Assembly (NCBI GenBank): GCA_018881555.1 | Contig: JACAXG010000071.1 | Coordinates: forward strand, 1,022,367-1,086,366 | DNA: 64,000 bases | Direction: 5' to 3' | DNA from: Amblyornis subalaris | Taxonomy: Eukaryota > Chordata > Aves > Passeriformes > Ptilonorhynchidae | In this document: positions 38,534 through 50,892 of the stretch, one piece after another | How positions within the stretch are numbered: the first letter of the stretch is position 1 | How the letters are laid out: every line of letters starts with the position of its first letter | Notes under the pieces: generated by a model | What the model was told of the DNA's origin: nothing | Databases searched by the model: none | Seen by the model: only the letters and a program-made list of their open reading frames with translations | Program-made: the position numbers and the translations under genes

Positions 38534-38619
38534 GAGTACAACTGCCAGCTGAAAATTTGTGCAAATTCACTTATCAGAAAAGAATTAAAGCTAAAACTTC
38601 ATCTCAAGGAGTGAGCAGG
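38534..38619 (+). other. Candidate 86-nt exon (splice signals and open frame)
   Basis: A strong acceptor (tctttcctccacacag, AG at 38532-38533) precedes 86 bases that end at a consensus donor, gtaagt, at 38620. A second donor, gtgagc, starts at 38611, nine bases earlier, which would give a three-residue alternative end. With the first two bases as part of a split codon, the segment is open throughout and reads VQLPAENLCKFTYQKRIKAK and then eight more residues. I recognise no family. The signal is better than most in the window, but chance pairs occur, so this remains a candidate exon. Confidence 0.18.
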
Positions 38620-41104
38620 GTAAGTGGCGTGGTGTGGGAGCCATTAGTACATCCCACATGTCTATGCATTCCCTGCAGCTTGGGCTCCCTGCNGTTCAAA
38701 GGAGAGGGATACCTGAGAGAACCCCAGGGAACTGCATTTTCAATTCCCTCCCTTCCCCACAAAGGTCTTCAGAAGAAGGAAACTGGAGGTAAACGTTCCT
38801 GCTTTTCATCTCTGGGGTGGGGCAGCCGTTCTCAGCCCCTGGCTGTGAGCCATCNTTTTTGCCACTATTCCAAAAAGGGAAAGATTTTAACGCTTTGATC
38901 TTGGAGTGAGGGAACAGCCGAGGTGATTCGGGCACTCTGGGCCCTGTGGCTGGCCCTGATTTCCTCTTGCCTCATGAGCAGCACAAACGTAATTGGTTGG
39001 TTGTTTTGAGAAGGGTCGTGTTTGTGTTTTTGGGAAGGTTGTATTTGTTTCTTTTCAATCAGTCATGCGCATCCCTCGGATCCTGTTGGTCAGAGAGAAG
39101 ACAACCGCTGTGGATGTGGGTGCAAGGCTAAAAATTGCAGCCTGGTACGGCCCAGAGACACGGAGAGAGACAGGACACAATGGGTTTGTGGGCTGGAGCT
39201 GTACCGAAGGAATCCTGTCAGAGGACAGGGGGGCTCTGCCATATGTAGAGGTTCATACGGGGTGAGGAAACAAAGGAATTCTCAGCACTGACACTGTTTT
39301 CAAGTCCAGCTTTTTGTTCTCGTTAGTCCTAGGAAATTTCATGGTGAATCAGCCTCAGTTATTACCTCCTAGTGCTATTGCTTCTTGCCATGTTTTTGCG
39401 GGAATACTCTAATTCTTAATTTCTATGGCCCTTTCCACACTAATGCAGGGATGTTGGGCCACACCATTCCCAGTGGCACTTGAGGGACTTGTTAGAGTTG
39501 GGTTGTCTGTGTCTTAGATCTGTGATGTAACAAAAATACATTCTTATTAACTTATCCTTGGTGTTTCTAGATTCTCAGCTGAGAGTCTGAGCTCAGAAGA
39601 GCGCATAGAAATAGAAGGAGTTTTATGTTCCCTAACTGCATGTAGGAATCATTTCTGGAATGTGCTGAGTATTTTAGCTTAAAATTTCTACAGGAAAAGC
39701 CTAGAACACTGCAGTTTCGTTCCTTCAGACTGATTTATAAACCAGATTTTTACAGGAGAGGAAAAACTCCAACTTGATTTTTTTTCTATGTCTGTGGACC
39801 ATTCAAAGTGTACCAAAGTCATAATTCAGATCCCAGAAACAAAGAGAGTGTTCAGGATTTTCCTTTCTGGATGGCCTTTAGGATTCAGTTTTCTAGAGTT
39901 TTCTACAATCTTATAATTGACAGGGAAGACTGGTAAGCAGTTTCTTGATTCCAGGAGCTGGGTCTTTGTGAGAAATACAAAATATACAAAATACTGCAAG
40001 ACCAGTCCAAAACCCCCCCCCAAAAATGATATTTGGGTTATGACCATATTTTTTCCCCCGTAAGAGTAAGCAGGATGACACAGGTCTAGGTCGGAAAATA
40101 TAAGGACAGCCTAGTGGAAGTTTCCCCTTAGAACGAATTTGGGTAAAATTAGTTCTGACATTTTCTTCCCTACCTTCTTGNCTCTCTTCTCCTGTGAAAG
40201 GGGAATGAACACCAGGATTTCCAGGGTAGAGTGCAGGATCGTGGATCAGAGCAGGGGTCTGTGGGCAGCCTGCCAGTGCCTGCCTACCCCTCACTGCTCT
40301 GGGATCCCTGAATGCTGCTCGGACGTGAGAAGAGGTAAAAGACAGGTCTTTCTCAGTGTGTANATGGGTAAAACAGGAAAGGCAGTGAGAGAAAGCCCTC
40401 CCAGGCATGGCGCTTTAGAAATTTGGATTTGACTGTGACCGTGTGCATCACATTCAGTTCAACCCAATGGGCAACACTGGATTTATGCCTTAGTCCAAAA
40501 ATCATCTCCATCGGGTAACAGATCCTTCCCTTTGTGGGTGTATTCCAGGAATCTCCTCAGAAGCTTGGCAACATGTGCAAGAGAAAAAATAATTACAGGG
40601 CTGATGCTGAATTCTACCTTCAGCCAGCCAGAGCTCTCCAGTGCTGCCCCCACTGAGCTCCCAGTCTTGATCTCTCGTGATTTAAACAGGAATAATTTGT
40701 TGTTTGCCTATAAAGGCACAATGCCATTTGAGATGAGCATCAAGTCCATTTTTTACATGACCTGTTCCTTCCTCCCTTGCTTTTAGCAGGAGTTGTGCAG
40801 GTGAACTCACACCTCCTGTGTTCCAAGGGCTCAGCAGTTGATTTTGGGCTCCCTCCCCTTGTGCTGCCACTCCCCCAGGCCTGGCCGAACCACAGCCCTG
40901 CAGGTGTCCCTAGTTGCAGGGTAGAGGCAGGAAAAATGTCGCTTTCTGTCAGTAAATAGCACTCCTGAGTGTTTCCCAGCTGGTGGCCACAGTCCTCTGC
41001 AACATTTTCATCGATTTTGCACGGTGCAAGGAGGGTAATTTTTGCCTCAGAGAGCACAGGAGTCCCACTGTGTTCCTCCAGCCTGGGAAGAGCCAGCGGC
41101 ATGT
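38620..41104. other. Unique non-coding sequence, no gene seen
   Basis: Frames of up to 165 codons (39911-40408 minus) occur but contain N codons and show no recognisable family. No repeat was recognised before the CR1 copy. Confidence 0.5.
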
Positions 41105-41612
41105 CAGAGTAATGGAATTATTCAGGTTGGAAAAGACCTCTGAGACCACCGAGTCCAACCATTCCCCAGCACTGCCAAGGCCACCATTAAGCCATGTCCC
41201 CAAGTGCCACATCCACAGGGCTGTTAAATCCCACCAGGGATGGGAACTCCACCACTGCCCTGTGCAGTTGTGCCAGGGCTGGACAGCCCTTCCCATGAAG
41301 GAATTTTCCCAGTATCCAACCCAAACCTCCCCTGGCACAGCTTGATGCCGTTCCTCTCATCCTGTCCCTGTTCCGTGGGAGCAGAGCCCGACCTCCCCCG
41401 GCTGCCCCCTCCTGTCAGGAGTTGTGCAGAGCCAGAAGGTCCCCCCTGAGCCTCCTTTTCTCCAGGCTGAGCCCCTTTCCCAGCTCCCTCAGCCGCTCCT
41501 GGGGCTCCAGACCCTTCCCAGCTCTGTTCCCTTCCCTGGGCACCCTCGAGCCCCTCAATGTCCTTGTCATGAGGGGCTCAGAACAGGGCTCAAGGTGCCC
41601 CACTCTGGCTTA
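41105..41612 (-). mobile_element. CR1 retrotransposon 3' fragment with ORF2 C-terminal remnant
   Basis: On the plus strand it starts with a worn CR1 tail (taatggaattattcaggttgg, then aaaagacctctgagaccacc) and runs about 500 bases to a diverged edge near aggtgccccactctggc. The minus-strand frame at 41415-41603 still reads LEKRRLRGDLLALHN, the signature of the C-terminal part of the CR1 ORF2 reverse transcriptase protein. Its type differs from the 46738/56907 copies: here the pre-tail block is of the AAAAGACCTCTGAGA kind. It is 5'-truncated, carries frameshifts and is inactive. Confidence 0.96.
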
Positions 41613-44401
41613 AATTATTCAGTCTAGAAAGGAGGAGAGTGGGGCTGCAGCCTTGGGACTGAGAAGATGTCAGGACTGCTGTAGGAATATGCTGGGAATC
41701 CTGTGCAGTCAATATTTACCATCCTCACAGGGGAAGAAGCAAAGTCACAGATTGGTTTATCTCTGGCAAACAGACTCTGGCACAGCCTGGGGGGTGCTCA
41801 CCTGTGTGCAGGTGAAGGAGAAAGGTGCCTGTGCTATCTCATTCCTGTTCTTCCATCTGACAACTGTTACATATCTAAAGAGCCCCATCCACTAGAAAAG
41901 ACATCCTACCTCTTTTGAAGGGGAAGGTAAGACTTCAAGGATGTTTGAGGTCACCTTTGTGGTGCCAGATTTCCACACTCACAAACCAAGGGAAGGGTTT
42001 TGAGTGTATTTTGAGCGCTCAGTTACGCTGAGCTGCAGTCAGTGACAGTCTTTTGTGCTCAGGATTTCTTAGATGAGCTGGAGCTGCTGCAGAGTCACTC
42101 CAGAAACCTCCCCAGCTCACAGAACTGTTTCCTGGAGCTTTGTCTCTTCTTAGAAAACGAATTCCTGCTATTGCATCTCTCTCCGTTCATTGACATATTT
42201 TGTGCAATATTCATTTGTTTTATACTACACTTCATTTGGCCACCTATGTTCATCTCACCGTCAGTTCAGGATTGGAGTTCAGATCTCGTGCTGTTCTTTC
42301 AAAAATATCCGCCTCCTGAGTGTTACTTTTTAAACTGGATTGTGGCAAGGGTGTTTAAAACGTGAATTAAAAACCCCCATGGGATTAATACAACTGTGTT
42401 TCTTTGGGGTTTGGGTTTTTTGCTTTTTTCTCTGTTATCCGCTGCAGAAAAAAAAATAAAATCTGAGAAACTGACTTTTTATTTTTCTGAAATAAAAGTT
42501 CCAGTGGTGTGGCCACAGAAACTAGAGCTTTAAGAAAACATAATAAAACTAGAGATTCATTACAAGACCTTGAGAGTGGACAGAGCACCCACCCCCATGG
42601 ATCATCTCTTGTGGCAAGCAACAAGAAAAACAAAAACCCGAATACCACACATGGTGAGTGCTCGGGAGAAAATTCACAAAAAACCCACAACGCAACAAAC
42701 AAAAATGAAACCCAAATGAAAAAAAACCCCAAGTTATTTCTTTGTATTAATGTCCTCCATCTGCTTTCTGACTGCTATTTTTTCTAANCTAGGTTGAGAT
42801 CCTAAAGGTCAAACACAACATGGGGAATAAAGTTCAGAGGGTCTGGGGAAAGTGAACTTCACTGTGTATGAGAATAATTAATGCAAAATTTGGGTAAAAA
42901 CTGATTTATCTCTTTCACTGGACTCTTGCTCATCTTAACATTGTGTCCTTTTTTTCTGTCCAAAATCTAAATGTTTTTATTAGAATAAATAATGGAACTC
43001 TGGGGATAACTTAGCTCTGTGGTATTATTTACAAATGAGGAGAATGATAATTTTGTGCACCCGTTGTAAACTCACAATGCTTCGGTTCCATCCCAGCTTT
43101 ATCCAGCTGGTGCAGGTTTCTCAGGAGGTGCTGGCACTGAAGACGTGGGATTCCGGATTTGCTCTTCTTGTCCTCTTTGCTGGACTGCCCTGGTCTCCCT
43201 CCTCACCACACACTTCCTATCCAGCCCGGCGCAGCGAGGTTTGGCATTCAAATCCGCCTCCCTGGCGCTCCAGGTTTGGAGTGCTCTTGGTCACAAGCAT
43301 CTGCTCCGCACGTTTGTCCTTGGTGCTCCCCCGCGGCTCGGGGAGCGTTGGAGTGGCTGCGGCACTGCAATTGTGAGTGTCCTTTGGCACCGCGGGAAAC
43401 ACCCTGCGGGGATTGCTGGATATTCAATCCACGATCATAAACCCATCCCCAGCTGAAGGCATGTGCTTTTCCTAACACCACCTCGACCCCCCATACAATT
43501 ATTCCATGTAAAACTGTTCCATGAAGCAACTACTTTTGTTGTCTCTTTTTCCTTCCAGCCTTCTGCTGCATCCTGCTCCATTTTTAATGTCTTTCCCTGC
43601 TTTTACCATTTTATCCCAAGTTCCTCTGCAGAGTGGCTTTGTCCTGTAAAAGCAGTTTGCAGGAACACCCTCAAAGTCCCCAGCTATGTGAAGTATGTAC
43701 GTGAATCTTCTAAGTTTGGGAAGGGTGTCCTGTCTAAATCACGAGGTTTTACTTGTCTCTAAATTTTCAAAATCAATTAATGAAAAGTGAATCAAGTTCT
43801 GAGTCTCCCTTTAGCCCTCTGGTTCCTAAATCAAGTTAATAACCATGGGTGACCTTTAAGGTGGAGGTGCCAGGCCCTTTGGTGCCTGCAGTGGAGTGTA
43901 AATCAGGGGCTGCTCAGCTCAGTGCTGCCCCTGCCCTGGGCTGCTGTGCTTTTCCGCTTTTTATGATTCTCAGTATCACTTCTGGTTTGGACTTTGAAAA
44001 GGTTTAGGTCATCAATGGCTGAAAGTGGAGGATAGAGGGGATGTCTGAGCTGAAATCTGATTTACTGAGGATTCAGTATCCAGTATAGGATTCACTTGTG
44101 ACAAATTACCGCTGGAAAAGGTTTGTCAACAGTGTGTGATAATGCAGATTTTCTGTGGCTCTGTGGCCATGCTCACGCTCCAGCTAAAGGCACTTGTAGC
44201 ATTCAGAATTTGGTTAGAAGTNAACATTTTTTCAGCCAAAGGAATTCCTTGAAGTTTATTTACTCCAGAAAAAGAGAGATATCCTCCTGAGGCTGCTACT
44301 TCCAGGATTCCTTCTCAAAATCACCCTGTTATTTCAATTTTTTGGGGTGTGGGTGTCTCTGTGATGGAGAAACAACATTCACTGAGCTTTTATACCGAGT
44401 G
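41613..44401. other. Unique sequence with A-rich and GC-richer patches, no gene seen
   Basis: About 42390-42740 is strand-asymmetric: T-rich, then strongly A-rich with many aaaaccc-type runs on the plus strand. The 115-codon minus frame there (42385-42732) is Phe-rich because of the composition. About 43190-43410 is GC-richer with moderate CpG. No gene family was recognised. Confidence 0.5.
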
Positions 44402-44430
44402 GTGTGGAAGTTGCTCTGGCAACTCCACAC
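44402..44430. promoter_or_regulatory. Near-perfect hairpin containing an X-box-like site
   Basis: The arm gtgtggaagttgc (44402-44414) pairs with gcaactccacac (44419-44430) around the loop tctg, with one bulged A. The core gttgctctggcaac (44410-44423) fits an RFX X-box. The stem is too short for a typical microRNA precursor, so a binding site is the better guess. Confidence 0.35.
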
Positions 44431-46737
44431 GGCTTATTGAATGCCAAGGTAAATAATAGCCAAAGACATGCATGCACTATTATTCTCATAATTTCCTGCT
44501 GCCCTCAGGCAGTAATAACTTACACACCCTATTTTCCAAATGTTTCTAATTTATTTCTCATGAGCAGAATTATCTCATAAGGAAAACTCCTCCCCTTTGC
44601 AACCAGTCCCTGCCTCTTCTTTTCCAGCTGCCACAAACGAGGTGACCAGTCCAAAGAAAAGCTTAGGGATCTCCTACTCACTGGGAATTCCTGGAACAGA
44701 GCACATTCAAACTCCTCAGCTCAGTCTCCTGGTTGGTCTGGAGCTGTGGAATTCTCCCTTCCCAAGTCCTAATCCTGCATGCAATGCTGCCTGCAACTCT
44801 GCAGATGAATTTCATTCCTTGTAATCCCAGCTCNTGGTTGTCATACAGCTCCAGCTTTTCTATCTGAGCCTGAGACTGGGATATCCCTGTTATTCCAGTC
44901 CCACCTCTGTCATGTGCAGCTGGAGCTGGATTTGCAACTTGCCTTTTGCATCAGCCACGAAGCTTCTCCTGAGAAACAGCAACAGAAGGAGGAAGCAGCC
45001 AATTTTATGTTTTCTTAACATTAAGGCAGCAATATAGTTATAGGCCTTCAGTTCTCCTCTGTTGAGGGATAGCTTTGTTTTTTCAATACTCTTTTCCACT
45101 TGATTACCATCTATATTGACTTGTGAATTGGTTTTGAGAGTGCAGCAAATGATGTGCAGTGATGGCTACACGATAATTGAAAATGTAGGAGAAAAGACAA
45201 CTCAAAATAAGATCTCGAAGATTGGTTAAGCAAATAAAATTACTCAAAAGTACCATAAAACTATCTCCGTGAATGCTTAGGTTAAGCTGCAGTTTGAAAA
45301 TGTTGTCCCTAGGCTGGACTGTGATTCTACTTTGTGACTCCACTCCTTGCTGAACAACCTTTCACATGAAGCTCAGGAGTTTGAGAATCAATTCCTGAAA
45401 GTACATTTACATTTTTCATCCTGCTTTTTAATTTTGGGGGGCTTACAGAATNAATTTTACATTTTAGCTTTGTATAGACTGCAGTGGAAAAGCATCTCCT
45501 CCAANAGTTTGCAGGAATCCTGGAAACAAAAAGGTTATTGTGCTTCCCTGCTCAGTCTTGGAAACTAAAAACACAGAAATAAACACTGAAAATTTGTAGC
45601 CATGCTGCAAATTGTTATACAAAATAAATTATTGCTACAAACTTGTAGCTATTGCTGTTTCCCTTCTCTGCACTCATGTAGTTTAGCCTGTGAAGTGGTT
45701 AAGGGAGCTAAAAAGCAGGATTAGTCTTTTTTACACGTNTTCTCTTTCCCAGTCCCATGCGCTGACACAGTGTTGTGGTAACTGGGTTGCAAACACATCT
45801 GAGATGTTACTGTTCTCAGGAGTACATGAAGTAAGCAGGTTTTATTAATGTATTGGAAAGTAATCAAGAAAAATAAGTTTTCTTCCTCTTTCTATGCTAT
45901 TTATTGCNTGCTCTGCCCCACTCTCCTCCCTTCAGCTTCCTGCCGTGAGGGACGTTCTGCTGCCTTCTCTCCTTCCAGCCCCAAAAGCTGCTTTTTTCCA
46001 GCAAAACTCAGTGGTGGTGGAGGCTTGGCTGGGTGAGGGAGAGGAAGGGCTGGTGAGGAGCAGGGTGGGCACAGCCTGGGCTCTGTGGTCACCTCAGGGA
46101 GTCCTGGCAGGCGGAGCTGTTGGGTTCCTGCAGTGCTGCCTGCACAGGGAATGGCATTCCAGCAGGGAGATGGAAATTGAGGCAAGTGGGATAAATCCAG
46201 GAGAGTCACATCCACTCTTTGGAACGGAGAAGAANATTTCCATGTGTTTTTTTAAAAAAAGCCTTTTTCTGATTCTTTACAGTACTCCTTTTTCCCCCCT
46301 TCTCTTTGTGACTAAGTTTTTATCCCACTTTTTTTTGCGTGGCCATTTTCAAGGAACTCACTTACAAGGTTTTAATTCTGATCCAAGACATTTGCTTCTG
46401 TGCTAAATAAAGCAGCAATTAATTATTAAAACCATACCTTTTGTGGCTGAACGTTCTCCCTCATAGCTGTTACACTCTAAGACATATTTTGCTTTTTAAT
46501 TATTCATTTTTTAAAATTTATTTTGTGAGTATACAGCAAGCGTTTTGTGGGAAACTGGGAGAAGGATGGCCTGGCTGCTGCTGGAGACTGCAATGCGAGC
46601 CGGGATCAGTTCCAGCTCCAGTACAAGCTTCCTGGATGGCTGGCAATACCTGGAAGTGTCCTGAGTTTCTGCCTCAATGCCTGTGTGAAAGCAGCTGCGG
46701 GGTTATTGCTGAGGGGCTTTGGTACCTCCTCTTCTGC
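44431..46737. other. Unique non-coding sequence, no gene seen
   Basis: The 170-codon plus frame at 45894-46406 has two N codons, an overlapping minus frame (45901-46215) and no recognisable domain. No repeat was recognised. The sequence at 46540-46737, just 5' of the CR1 copy, does not align with CR1 as far as I can follow. Confidence 0.5.
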
Positions 46738-47264
46738 CCCTCTGCCCCGCTCAGGTGAGACCCCACCTGCAGAGCTGCCTCCAGCTCGGGGATCCCAGCA
46801 CNGGAACGATGTGCAGCTGCTGGAGTCAGTCCAGAGGAGGCACCAGGGATGCAGCAGCTCTGCTGTGGGGAAAGGCTGGGAGAGTTGGGATGGTTCAGCC
46901 TGGAGAAGAGAAGCTTTGGAGTGACCTAATTGTGGCCTTCCAGTGCCTGAAGGGGCNGACAAGAAAGGTGGAGAGAGACGATTGACAAAGGCCTGGAGTG
47001 ACAGGACAAGGGGGAATGGCTTCCCAGTGCCAGAGGGCAGAGTTAGATGGGATATTGGGAAGGAATTGTTCCCTGGGAGGGTGGGGAGGCCCTGGCACAG
47101 GTTGCCCAGAGAAGCTGTGGCTGCCTCATCCCTGGCAGTGTCCAAGGCCAGGCTGGACGGGGCTTGGAGCACCCTGGGATAGTGGAAGTTGTCCCTGCCC
47201 ATGGCAGGGAGTGGAACGAGGTGGGCTTTAGGGACCATTCCCACCCAAACCATTCTATGATGCT
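46738..47264 (+). mobile_element. CR1 retrotransposon 3' fragment, longest copy
   Basis: It begins at gctcaggtgagaccccacct, passes gagaagagaagctttggagt, the block gacaggacaagggggaatgg, the block ggcacaggttgcccagagaa and tccaaggccaggctggacgg, and ends with the CR1 terminus (cccacccaaaccattctatg atg). About 530 bp of the 3' end are present, covering the C-terminal ORF2 region and the short 3' untranslated tail. The reading frame is broken by small indels and there is one N. It is inactive. It is the same sequence type as the copies at 20283 and 56907. The 215-codon minus frame at 46606-47253 is only antisense of this repeat. Confidence 0.97.
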
Positions 47265-48065
47265 CTTACAGGACGGACAAGGACACTCCTTTCAGGGAGC
47301 TGTCCCAGAGATCTAAACTGTTCTGCAGTGCCGGAATAACCACAGGCACGGAGCAAGTGAACCAGATATGCCAACATGGAATGTTGTGTGTTCTCCTCCT
47401 CTCTCCCCATTGATGGCCCCTGAGTTGGAACAGTACAAACCCCACATTTCTCTGTGAACTGAGCCACCTGAGAAAAACCTGTCCTGTGTGATGAGGGAAA
47501 CGGCAAATTTATTTGCTTAAGGTTTGAAAGATATTTATGAGTTTCGGTAAGGAGGAAATTTCATCTCTGAACAAAGCCTTATGCACCAGATCCTTTGTGA
47601 AGCGCCTGAAGCCCCGTGCTGTGATTATCCATCTGATTCGCGCGGGGTGGATTGGGCACGGCCTCTTCCTCCCGACAGANCGAGCCCGACTGCTCCAGCA
47701 GTGCTCTTTAAGTCTTTGCCTCCCTGCTGGAGACGCCGCGGGAGCCCGGGAAGGGGAGATGTGAGCTCAGCTGGGGCCAGCAGCCTGCGCTGCTCGGTGT
47801 GGGAGTTACGGCGGCAAAGCCACAGCAGTGGGAAACGTCTGATGGGACCGGATGGGTCGCTGCTGAGGTAGAGGGTCCCGGGCTGCTGACAGGGCCATTT
47901 TTTTCTAATGAGACTTAAGACTGGAGCTCTGATCTCCCATTGTGTGTTAGCACTTTCTNCGAGAGATGAGAAATTTGGTAGCTGGCCAGATTCCAGCCTG
48001 CAGTANGTTCTTGTATTTTGCCTGCTGAGATTCCCTCTGTAGGTTCAGGGACACTGAGTGCCCNA
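47265..48065. other. Unique sequence with a GC-richer patch
   Basis: About 47590-47840 is GC-richer with moderate CpG (for example cgcgcgggg near 47639 and gacgccgcgggagcccggg near 47732), but it has no clear promoter motifs or exon. The rest is unremarkable. Confidence 0.45.
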
Positions 48066-48436
48066 CTCTCATTATCCTGGAGAAGAGGAGACTGAGGAGA
48101 GACCTCAAACCTGAAGTCTGAAACCTCCTCCTGAGGGGCAGCTCCCATCTCTGCTCCCTGTGACAGGGACAGGACCCGAGGGAGGGGCTGGAGCTGTGTC
48201 ANGGAGGTTTAGGTTGGATATCAGGAAAGGTTCTTNCCCCAGAGGGTGNTGGGCACTGAACAGGCTCCCCAGGGAATGGTCACAGCCCCAAGGCTGCCAG
48301 AGCTCCAGGAGCNTTTGGACAACNCTCCCAGGGATGCACAGGGTGGGATTGTTGTGGTGTCTGTGCAGGNACAGGAGCTGCACTGCATGATCCCTGTGAG
48401 TCTCTTTCAACTCAGGATATTCTATGATTCTGTGAT
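48066..48436 (+). mobile_element. CR1 retrotransposon 3' fragment, second type, plus
   Basis: From tggagaagaggagactgagg through aggtttaggttggatatcag (frame RFRLDIRKGS, the ORF2 C-terminal signature) to the pre-tail block tgggattgttgtggtgtctg and the tail gatattctatgattctgtg. It belongs to a CR1 type different from the 46738 copy but shared with 55988. About 370 bp are present, with several frame-breaking indels. Six N positions lie between 48202 and 48370, unusually many for this window. Confidence 0.96.
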
Positions 48437-50835
48437 CCTGAACAGTTTTATGTCTGTTGTTAACTGGATACACCAACTTTGTTTAACCCCCTCAAAAAGG
48501 CTGCACGNCATCAGTAAAGCCCTCTCTGAGTGTACACATGTGTAAACGAGGGATGGTGGAGAAGGAAAACATCTCCTCCCAGAACAGCTGTGCCTGGAAT
48601 CTGAGGGAAAACCTGCTCTTTTGAAGCAAGATAACAGTTCCAAACAAGAAATGATTTTCTCCCAAATGATTGAGTTATTAGGAAGGTGTAATTTTGCCCT
48701 GCTGCCAGCTGTGGAAGGACTCTCGTGGAGGGAGATTGTCTCCAGAGTTTTGAGGTCAAATTATTAAATTATTCAGGCAGTATCACTTTAATTTCATCCT
48801 ATGTCTATTTAATGTGAAGAGCCAAGCTCTTGTGAGTTGATTCTGGAGGTCTGGAGGCTCTGAGTGAGCAAGGCCCAAGGATCAGTAAGTGCAGGCACTT
48901 TGGGAAAAGAGAGGCTGTGGGAATTTGTTCCTTAGGGCTGGAAGTGTGTTTTGACTGGGCTAAAGTCAATTTTCTTCACAGAAAGAAAGGTGTGATGGGG
49001 GTGAGACATTATTTCTGTGCCCTGTGCCTTCCAAACNACGAACNGAGCTGTCTTGGGGGATTTCTGATNTGAAGCAAAGGGGTGGACAAAATAAAGGGAA
49101 GCCCAGTGAACAAGTTCAGCAGTCAAACAGATGTCCAGACTCTTGCTGATCATAGGGATTTGTTCATTACCTTGGGTTTAGAAATGTTGCAAGGCAAACA
49201 CAATGCCATGGGCATTGGGAATTTCAAAATCAGATATNCAGCCCTATGCCACAACTTTTTTCTCTTCTATTATTGAACTACTGGGACAAATTTTGTAAAA
49301 GTCTTGGCCGTTGGAAGTCATCTTTTGGTTAGCTGGTTTGCTTTCTCTTATTCTTTAAAAAAATACCTAATCCTAAATTGCTGGAAGAGCTGCATTGGAT
49401 TCCAGACCTCCCTGGAGGGAGCACCTAAAAATTTACCAGAGTTTCCACAGTGCCAGATGTAGTGTTGGGTGCTGGATTCCTTCAGCCCAGCTCTGTCCCT
49501 CTGGGTGTGCTGGGGTCTCTGGTCATCGTGTACTGGGATTTTCCAGCATCCATTTTGCCCNTCAGACATGGCCTTGCTGCTGCCAGCTGAGCCTGAAGAG
49601 CTCCAGAGCTTCATGTTGCCAACTCTTCCCACACATCCTGTGGTGCCAAAACTACAGAATCATCCTGATCAGCAGAGTGACATGGGATAACCCATTTTCT
49701 TAGATTAAATGTTTGATACTCCCATGAGTTCCTCTCCACCCTTCAGTAGAACTTCANTGGGTGACTGAATTTCCATACATAGGATCTCCTTGGCGTGGAT
49801 TCCTTCCATTTCAGGGGTTTTATTTCCCTTGTGTGTGCACCTAATTTTAAAGATCTTTCTCCTTGGGATGACAGAATACTTTCTTTATAGTAATTAAGAA
49901 ATGCTTTTGAATGATTATTCTGGAAAACAGCATTTACCTCTCAGTGGAAATGATTATGCTACACTACTCCCATTGAAAACCAGAGATATTTCATATTCTG
50001 GGGGCAAGAGGAGGCCTGGTGTTTAGTTACAAGAGCACAGTGAATTTGGCAGGGACACTCAGTGTAATGCTGCTCAGACTGCTTATGAGAGCAGCAAGTC
50101 TGGAATGTGTGCTGTGCAAGCAAGGAATCAGAGAGATTTCAGCCCAAATTAATTAGCATTATGTAAGTGGAGAGAAAAGCTGAAATTTAAAGGGGAGGGA
50201 GACATCTGTTATGTCTCTGAGTTTCCAAGCTTGCCTGCAAATATCGGTCTCCTGGAAAGACAGGAGGATCTCCATGCTCTGGAAACAGGGAGTAAGTGAT
50301 GAGGAGACCCTGGCTGAAATCCAGAGGTGTGGTCATGGCTAATCCTGGCTCTGTCTTACGAGGGGTGGTTTGGTCTTGCAACTCTGTGGGATTATTTATT
50401 ATTACGTTATGGTGAGAATTATATGGCAGCAAACTGACACCTCCCTGTCCTCTCCCAGCTAATCCAAGCAGAGTGGCGGTGCCTATCGGACTGATGGATG
50501 AAATTCCCAAATGCTCTTATCTGCAGAAGAAGGAAGTTTTCTGTGGTATCAAGAAATCCTTACCGAGGAATGTGTTGTGTTTGCTCCAAGGTGCTGCTGG
50601 CAAAGGCACAATGGCTCAGGAAGACTCCTGAATATCTCCCGGGCAAAGAAATGATTGCAGTGGCGAGGTGGGAGGTAATGTTCCAGCAATTTGGAAATCA
50701 CTGTGGAGAGTTATGATGTTTAGCTAAGGAAACACTTCTCTGAAATAAGACATTAAGGCAGACTGACTCCTTCTCCCCCCACTGCTTTCCTCTGGTGGAA
50801 TCTATTAAAGTGTGTTGTGAGGAATAAAAGGAGTG
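48437..50835. other. Unique non-coding sequence, no gene seen
   Basis: Short frames only (the longest is 107 codons, 50187-50510 minus). An AT-rich homeobox-like patch (aattaattagcattatgtaa) lies at about 50146-50165. No repeat was recognised. Confidence 0.5.
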
Positions 50836-50892
50836 AGGTCAGGTCAGGCTGCGTGGCCGGGGAGGTCAGACAGGGTTAAGCAGGTCAGGTCA
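50836..50892 (+). promoter_or_regulatory. Cluster of five AGGTCA nuclear-receptor half-sites
   Basis: AGGTCA occurs at 50836-50841, 50841-50846, 50863-50868, 50882-50887 and 50887-50892, all in the same orientation. The first and last pairs form the overlapped string aggtcaggtca. AGGTCA is the consensus half-site of many nuclear receptors. The overlapping pairs cannot both be bound at once, and a local duplication could explain the pattern. Confidence 0.35.

Noticed and set aside
42385..42732. Phe-rich 115-codon minus frame resembling a membrane protein
   Set aside because: The hydrophobic look comes from A-rich plus-strand low-complexity sequence, not from conserved membrane segments.
44402..44430. 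microRNA precursor
   Set aside because: The stem is only 12 pairs with a 4-base loop, far shorter than a usual microRNA hairpin.
45894..46406. 170-codon plus-strand frame
   Set aside because: N codons, composition-driven residues, an overlapping antisense frame and no known family.
46606..47253. 215-codon minus-strand open frame
   Set aside because: It lies mostly antisense to the CR1 copy at 46738-47264. The frame is a by-product of GC-rich repeat sequence.
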